From positions 1,240,001 through 1,304,000 of the forward strand of contig JAUFSD010000023.1 in the NCBI GenBank assembly GCA_033030425.1: 64,000 nt of DNA, read 5' to 3'. A program made the position numbers and the translations under genes. Below are positions 59,738 through 64,000 of the stretch, one piece after another. Below the pieces are notes generated by a model. It saw only the letters and a list, made by a program, of their open reading frames with translations, was not told the DNA's origin and made no database searches. The stretch comes from Verpa conica. Taxonomy: Eukaryota > Ascomycota > Pezizomycetes > Pezizales > Morchellaceae. Within the stretch, counting starts at the first letter, position 1. Every line of letters starts with the position of its first letter.

Positions 59738-60571
59738 TTACCACGCCCCATACCCGAATACCAGAGCAGATAAGAAAGCAGCATACATCCCCCAGAAATA
59801 AGCATTATCCCTGGTTCCATAAAGCCCAGAGGCGCCATTAATCGTACCATAAATTGTCACACCATAATAGTAGGTATCCGCAATTATCTCACAAATAACC
59901 TTCTCACTATAACTATTGCCGGTCTCTCCACCGTTACCGTAGCTGCCTTGACCACTATTGTAGTTACTTTCGACACTATCGTAGTAATCGTAACTATCAT
60001 AGTAGCTACCATCGTAGAAGTCCTCGTTGTAGTCGCCGTAGTAGTAGTCGCTATTATCGTAATAGCCATCATAGTAGCTATCGTAGTAGTCATAGCTAAT
60101 TTGATCCTGATTATAGGTATTTGTCTCGGAGAAATCAAGAAGTTCCTTAATACCGTTGGCAGCTTCAGCGACAAGCTGGGAAAGTGGATAGGTATAGTCG
60201 AGAATCTTGTTGTCTGCCTGGGCGCATGCATCCCACATGTCCTTTCTGAAGTTCCTGTCGATCCTTTGGCGGGCTGTATCGTCGCGGCGTTCTTGCAGCT
60301 TGTAGTTTCGATAACCAAAATCGTGTCTTTGACAACTCGGCAAAAAGTCGAATCCCAGGGGCTTATCATCAACCTTGGAGCACCCGTCACTCTCAAAATC
60401 AAGTGTAGAGCCTGTTTCCTCTGCCGAATCCCTCGCCGCTATAAATTCTTCTATTGAGGAGGCAAAAAGAAGGCGGTCCGTTATTGATATATCGCTTGTA
60501 CTAACATTGGCGGCGGCGGAGGTGCTAACAAAAACGACTATAGAAAAAAGGAGGATGAAGACCTTCGTCAT
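59738..60571 (-). CDS. Secreted phospholipase A2 (group XIV), 277 aa
   Basis: Intronless; the ATG at 60569-60571 gives a signal peptide (residues 1-21), whereas the longer open frame upstream is leader. The PLA2 domain (about 30-148) contains SDGCSKVDDKPLGFDF and the catalytic CQRHDFGYRNY with His83-Asp84, plus Cys64, Cys80 and Cys116 for disulfides. The family hydrolyses the sn-2 ester of phospholipids, usually with calcium; symbiosis-linked secreted members are known from truffles. Unlike typical short members, it has a Tyr/Asp/Ser-rich stretch (about 155-225). A C-terminal segment (222-277) ends in a hydrophobic FWGMYAAFLSALVFGYGAW, shared with the neighbouring broken copy. Surface attachment through this tail is inference. 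Confidence 0.88.
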   Translation of the reverse strand: MTKVFILLFSIVVFVSTSAAANVSTSDISITDRLLFASSIEEFIAARDSAEETGSTLDFESDGCSKVDDKPLGFDFLPSCQRHDFGYRNYKLQERRDDTARQRIDRNFRKDMWDACAQADNKILDYTYPLSQLVAEAANGIKELLDFSETNTYNQDQISYDYYDSYYDGYYDNSDYYYGDYNEDFYDGSYYDSYDYYDSVESNYNSGQGSYGNGGETGNSYSEKVICEIIADTYYYGVTIYGTINGASGLYGTRDNAYFWGMYAAFLSALVFGYGAW

Positions 60572-61691
60572 TGCTCTCTCGGGATGATTGATTTGGAGGA
60601 TCCTGTTAGGCGATCCTGGATCGAGTGGATAACGGACGGAAGGGGGGTTTTGGGCGCGACATGGAATATAAACAAACTCTAGGAAAACACGCACCTGAAG
60701 ATAGCAGAGTGTGGTATTGGTGAGTTGTCTGCAGGGGGTCTTGGGTTTTATGATGTATTGGATAGGTTTTACACAAGAAGGAAGGAAAAACAGAAAGAAC
60801 CGAGTATTCTGCCCTTTCCTGCACATATCACTTTACGATCGCGCCGTGAACCTAATCTCCAATCTAAGTGGACAAGCGCTTCCCTCTCTGTCATAGCCTA
60901 CCTGTAACAAGAAGGCAGTATATACGATATAAATGTATATAGATATAGGGCTCAGCTTGATATCTGCGATTGGCTCACCCACGAAATTGCCTGATTTTCT
61001 CCCTGCGTGATTTACCGCCCTCAAGAGTTGATATAATAATTCCATTTTGGGTCTAGAATTTGTCTAACACAGGTCGTACAACACGCCCACGTGAATTTTA
61101 CAGCTCTCTCAAGTGATGATAGAGCCGGGATTCAAATCTCTAGTGTAGGTTAGCGATAAATACATATCTATACACAATGCCATGGTCTTGGAAGTATAAA
61201 CATTTAATGTTAGCTATATACTTTGGTATTGGCTACTCTTGTAAAGGCTTAGCACTAAGGCTGTGGCATGGGGGGGCTGGCAGGGGTCAAGAGAGACATG
61301 CAGTTATGCGTGCTAATGGGGGCTGAGATGTTATCTGCCCTATCAATCAAATATATCCGATCCACTGGAAATCATTGGTAGCCTTGTACACTCCAGCTTG
61401 CGTTTGGGATTGTCACGCTCTTGTCACGATCATGTCACAGAGGTATTTATGCACTACTATAGATTATTGGTTTGTATCGATTCTGCTCTGGCTCATTAAA
61501 GCTATATAAGTTACACCTTGTTTGTATGACGACCCATAAAACTGGTAACCCCCCTTCATACCCCCTACCAGTAGTTCCTGTACCTCGAGATCTCGGTCGC
61601 TCTAAATTGGCTTCTATGTATTAGCCAACCTTTCGGTCGAGCTCGCTCAGAAAACTAACCTCGCTTATCCAATCATTCCTGGCCAAAGAAG
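60572..61691. other. Intergenic, no gene seen
   Basis: 5' flank of the intact PLA2 gene and AT-rich DNA up to the next inverted repeat; short frames only. Confidence 0.45.
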
Positions 61692-61910
61692 TACTCGTAA
61701 ACCGCTGACGTTTGTAGAATCAACCAGGTCTGCATATGGGTGCATATGGTTGTTGGTCCAGTGGATACTGCCCAAATAACAGTTCAGAAAAAATCTAAAG
61801 CGAAGGTATTGGCTCTACACTGGGTAAGGGGAATTTTGTACGCTGAGGTAGGTCATCTGCACTCATATGCAGACCTGGTCGATTCTACAAACGTCAGCGG
61901 TTTACGAGTA
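61692..61910. mobile_element. TACTC-ended MITE (e), 219 bp
   Basis: Arms of about 47 bases (61692-61738 and 61864-61910) are reverse complements with one mismatch, starting TACTCGTAAACCGCTGACG. The core is non-coding. The right arm overlaps the last codons of the minus-strand ORF. Confidence 0.82.
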
Positions 61911-62765
61911 ATCAGGCCAGTCCATCCCCGCATGACGAATCCAGGTATCGCGGGGTGAATACAAGTGTAACGAATAATTTATCCGTAAACTCGCAATGCG
62001 CCCTTTCTCATCAAGTCGGTTCACAAGGGTCCCCATAGGCTCAAAGTAATCGCGGCGTGGTGCTTCAAGCCTCAACCATTGCACTATGTTGCTAGGACTC
62101 ATGATATTCGCTACCTTGATACTAACTTTCCCGGAGTCGCCGCAGCACTTGACAATCTCCTCAAGGAATACTGCCATCTCCTCCCGCCCAAAGGTACATG
62201 CACCTGCCAACTCAACCCCAGATACAGTCAACTCGGAAGTCGAAATACTTCTCTCCATGCCCCCCTTAGGTACGTAATACAAAGTATGGGTCAAATCATA
62301 GTCGTAACCAGATGCCAGTACCCTAACAAAATTTCCCCGCCGTCCGCTAAGCAGTTGACTAAGTCGGTCATAATCGCTATCTTGGTAAGGATTGAAATGA
62401 TAAAATCGTGTAACCAGAGGTTGATGCGTCAATAACAATCCCACAGTTGCCGCTGAGATATTAACACTATCGCCAACAATGCTCGAGGGAATCAACTGCT
62501 GAACTGCAGGATCTATAGTAAACTGGGAAAGAAACTGCCGCTGCTTCTCGTCAAGTTTTGCACTTCGCTGAAAATTATTTATCCTCGTGCTCGAATCCAT
62601 ATCGTCGTCTATTAGTTGTTCTGTCGTCGGGTAGTGCTTCGAGGAGGTGAGAGATGGTTCAAGAGACTTGCTAAGTATGGGTTGCCTTAAATCTCTATTT
62701 CCTTTGCGACGTACCAAGCCAGGTCCGATGCTTATGCTTAGTGATATACTGTTCCCTCCAACCAC
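61902..62765 (-). CDS. Hypothetical protein, 287 aa
   Basis: A single frame of 287 residues from 62765. I do not recognise a family. The N-terminal 80 residues are polar and look disordered. The centre (about 85-270) alternates hydrophobic strands and helices (SVNISAATVGLLL, NFVRVLASGYDYDLTHTLYY, EEMAVFLEEIVKCC, KVSIKVANIMSPSNIVQWL), consistent with a folded domain. There is no signal peptide or membrane span. The last three codons and the stop come from the terminal TACTCGTAA of a MITE, so the original C-terminus may be truncated. Codon usage appears ordinary, but expression is unproven. Confidence 0.5.
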   Translation of the reverse strand: MVGGNSISLSISIGPGLVRRKGNRDLRQPILSKSLEPSLTSSKHYPTTEQLIDDDMDSSTRINNFQRSAKLDEKQRQFLSQFTIDPAVQQLIPSSIVGDSVNISAATVGLLLTHQPLVTRFYHFNPYQDSDYDRLSQLLSGRRGNFVRVLASGYDYDLTHTLYYVPKGGMERSISTSELTVSGVELAGACTFGREEMAVFLEEIVKCCGDSGKVSIKVANIMSPSNIVQWLRLEAPRRDYFEPMGTLVNRLDEKGRIASLRINYSLHLYSPRDTWIRHAGMDWPDYS

Positions 62766-63812
62766 TGCTAGTCAGAAGTAGAAAAAACTGTCTATAATCT
62801 CCAATCAGTCAGCCTGGGTCAAGAGGCCTGACCCAGCTAATAAGATCTTTGGCCCAAATAAAATTTGACCGGGCAAGTCAAAATCCCAGCTCTAGTAGGA
62901 TTTCTTTCTAATGCCACGGGGTTTAGGGAAGGGGGGTATGGGAGATACCTCTAGAGCCCCCTCAAAACTACAATAGCATAAATAGGGCAGCCAAAGTCAA
63001 TACATATATAGCTCTACCCAGATAATGAGAATAACTCATGGTAACAAATTATTTTCCTAGCCCAGCCCACAGAACAAATTGCCTTGCCAGCCCGGCCCAG
63101 CCCAACTACAACCCGGGAAAGCCCATATGAGTCTTGGGCCATTGGGAGGGCTGGCTGGTCGTGATACATGCTGCATCTAAGTATTACCAGGACGCGCCTC
63201 AACCGGAGAGGAGGGTCAGATTATTATCATAAAAGCCACTACTGCAGTGGTTTCCCAGAAATGTCTATTATATACTGTAAAGGCATGGGTAAGGTGAAAG
63301 ATTCCTAGAAGATAATACAAGTGTTTAGCGGATGAAATAAGTAGAAGCGCGGAGTCTCGGAGCCCCCAGCGATAACAATGAACATGGCTATCACCAAGTT
63401 GTGCAGCGGGATGACGGGCCGAAAGAAAGCTGAATTTCTTCTTTCGCTACGATTTGACTAAGGGAGCAGACCATCTCTCCATACTATGTGTAATCCTGGT
63501 ATCAATTGCGTCACTCTACATCAGCGCCGCAGAAACGAGGGCAATTGAATAGATGTTACCAGGTTGTTCTTAGTCGGGAAGTAGACGAAGTGTGGGGAAA
63601 TAAAAATCCCCGTTCAATTTAGCCTGAACTCAGCAACGATGGTTCCCCGCATGTCTTCGGGGAGCGTCGGGAGGCTCAGTTGTAATGTAGTACAGGCTAT
63701 CGTATGCAGCCCATCATCACATTTGTTTCAGGTACTATTCTTACTTGGGAACTTATAATAACCACCAAGCTCCCACGGGGCAGGGAGGAGATACTCAGTT
63801 CCATCTACAATA
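62766..63812. other. Intergenic, no gene seen
   Basis: Contains a perfect CTGGGTCA/TGACCCAG hairpin near 62812-62834 and CCCAGCCC-rich sequence at 63055-63160. It is the promoter side of the GH5-like gene at its right end. Confidence 0.45.
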
Positions 63813-64000
63813 ATGGCTACAGTACAATACTCGTTTCTCAAAGTCGATGGCGAAAAGGTGGTAGATGGGGAGGGGAAAAACGTGATCTTGCGTGGAGCTG
63901 GACTAGGCGGTTGGATGAAGTAAGTTTGATATCTGGCTTAGGTTCTTATTCCATTATTGACAATGAATTGCACCTAGTATGGAGAATTTCATTACGGGCT
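63813..64000 (+). CDS. GH5-type glycosidase, 5' end only
   Basis: Exon 1 (63813-63919) encodes a short start (MATVQYSFLKVDGEKVVDGE) and NVILRGAGLGGWMN. A 58-base GTAAGT...CTAG intron follows, and exon 2 begins at 63978 with MENFITG before the window ends. The (I/V)xLRGxxLGGWxxxENFITG signature marks family GH5 glucanases close to exo-beta-1,3-glucanases. There is no signal peptide at the visible start, suggesting an intracellular form. The catalytic glutamates lie beyond the window. Confidence 0.75.

Noticed and set aside
59948..60457. 169-codon plus-strand frame rich in Val and Ile
   Set aside because: It is the antisense shadow of the Tyr/Asp-rich segment of the intact PLA2 gene.
1..64000. 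CRISPR array, bacterial operon or phage features
   Set aside because: No regularly spaced repeats, no ribosome-binding-site-led operons, and spliced genes throughout; the DNA is fungal nuclear.

Overview
The window looks like nuclear DNA of a filamentous ascomycete. Genes are split by short GT-AG introns of about 32-80 bases, often with a CTAAC-type branch site. Gene families are typical of Pezizomycotina: a LaeA-like methyltransferase, fungal carotenoid oxygenase, CHR chromate transporter, bestrophin-like channel, ZIFL-type MFS carrier, fungal group XIV phospholipase A2 and F-box/ankyrin proteins. Gene density is low (about 15 supported loci in 64 kb) and small non-autonomous transposons are abundant. 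The class is not proven; low density, many MITEs and secreted PLA2 would fit Pezizomycetes, but that is inference.

Layout. 1-6.6 kb: repeats, an F-box gene (2758-4146, -), and two inverted-repeat elements. 6.6-8 kb: a secreted lactonase-fold beta-propeller (-, 3 exons). 8-13 kb: no supported gene. 13.3-15.1 kb: carotenoid oxygenase (+, 3 exons, all four iron-binding His present). 15.4-15.8 kb: Mutator-like MITE with a 10-bp target duplication. 16.7-18.4 kb: a LaeA-like methyltransferase (-) that I assembled from 14 small exons, almost invisible as open frames. 18.4-23.2 kb: no supported gene. 23.3-24.6 kb: aspartic-protease-fold protein without catalytic aspartates, with signal peptide and likely GPI anchor. 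27.0-28.9 kb: two-domain chromate transporter (-, 5 exons). 33.0-34.2 kb: secreted Ser/Thr/Pro-rich repeat wall protein. 35.8-38.5 kb: helical-repeat relic and an F-box/ankyrin gene (-). 39.7-41.2 kb: bestrophin-like channel (-, 5 exons). 42.5-44.3 kb: MFS transporter (+). 45-51 kb: two hAT-type MITEs, two TA-flanked MITEs and a triple H-type lectin gene (+). 53.6-55.3 kb: fungal multipass membrane protein (+). 57.6-60.6 kb: abutting MITEs followed by two convergent PLA2 genes, the left one broken by a frameshift. 61.7-62.8 kb: an orphan 287-residue ORF whose last codons lie in a MITE. 63.8-64 kb: 5' end of a GH5-type glycosidase running off the window.

The genes do not form a recognisable metabolic cluster. 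The common theme is surface, secreted or membrane proteins in a landscape of TA-flanked MITEs. The strongest unusual signals are the very intron-dense methyltransferase, the active-site-less aspartic protease homologue, the paired PLA2 genes with a shared C-terminal tail, several MITE families with readable target duplications, and an excess of telomere-like GGGTTAGGG motifs, three of them inside introns.
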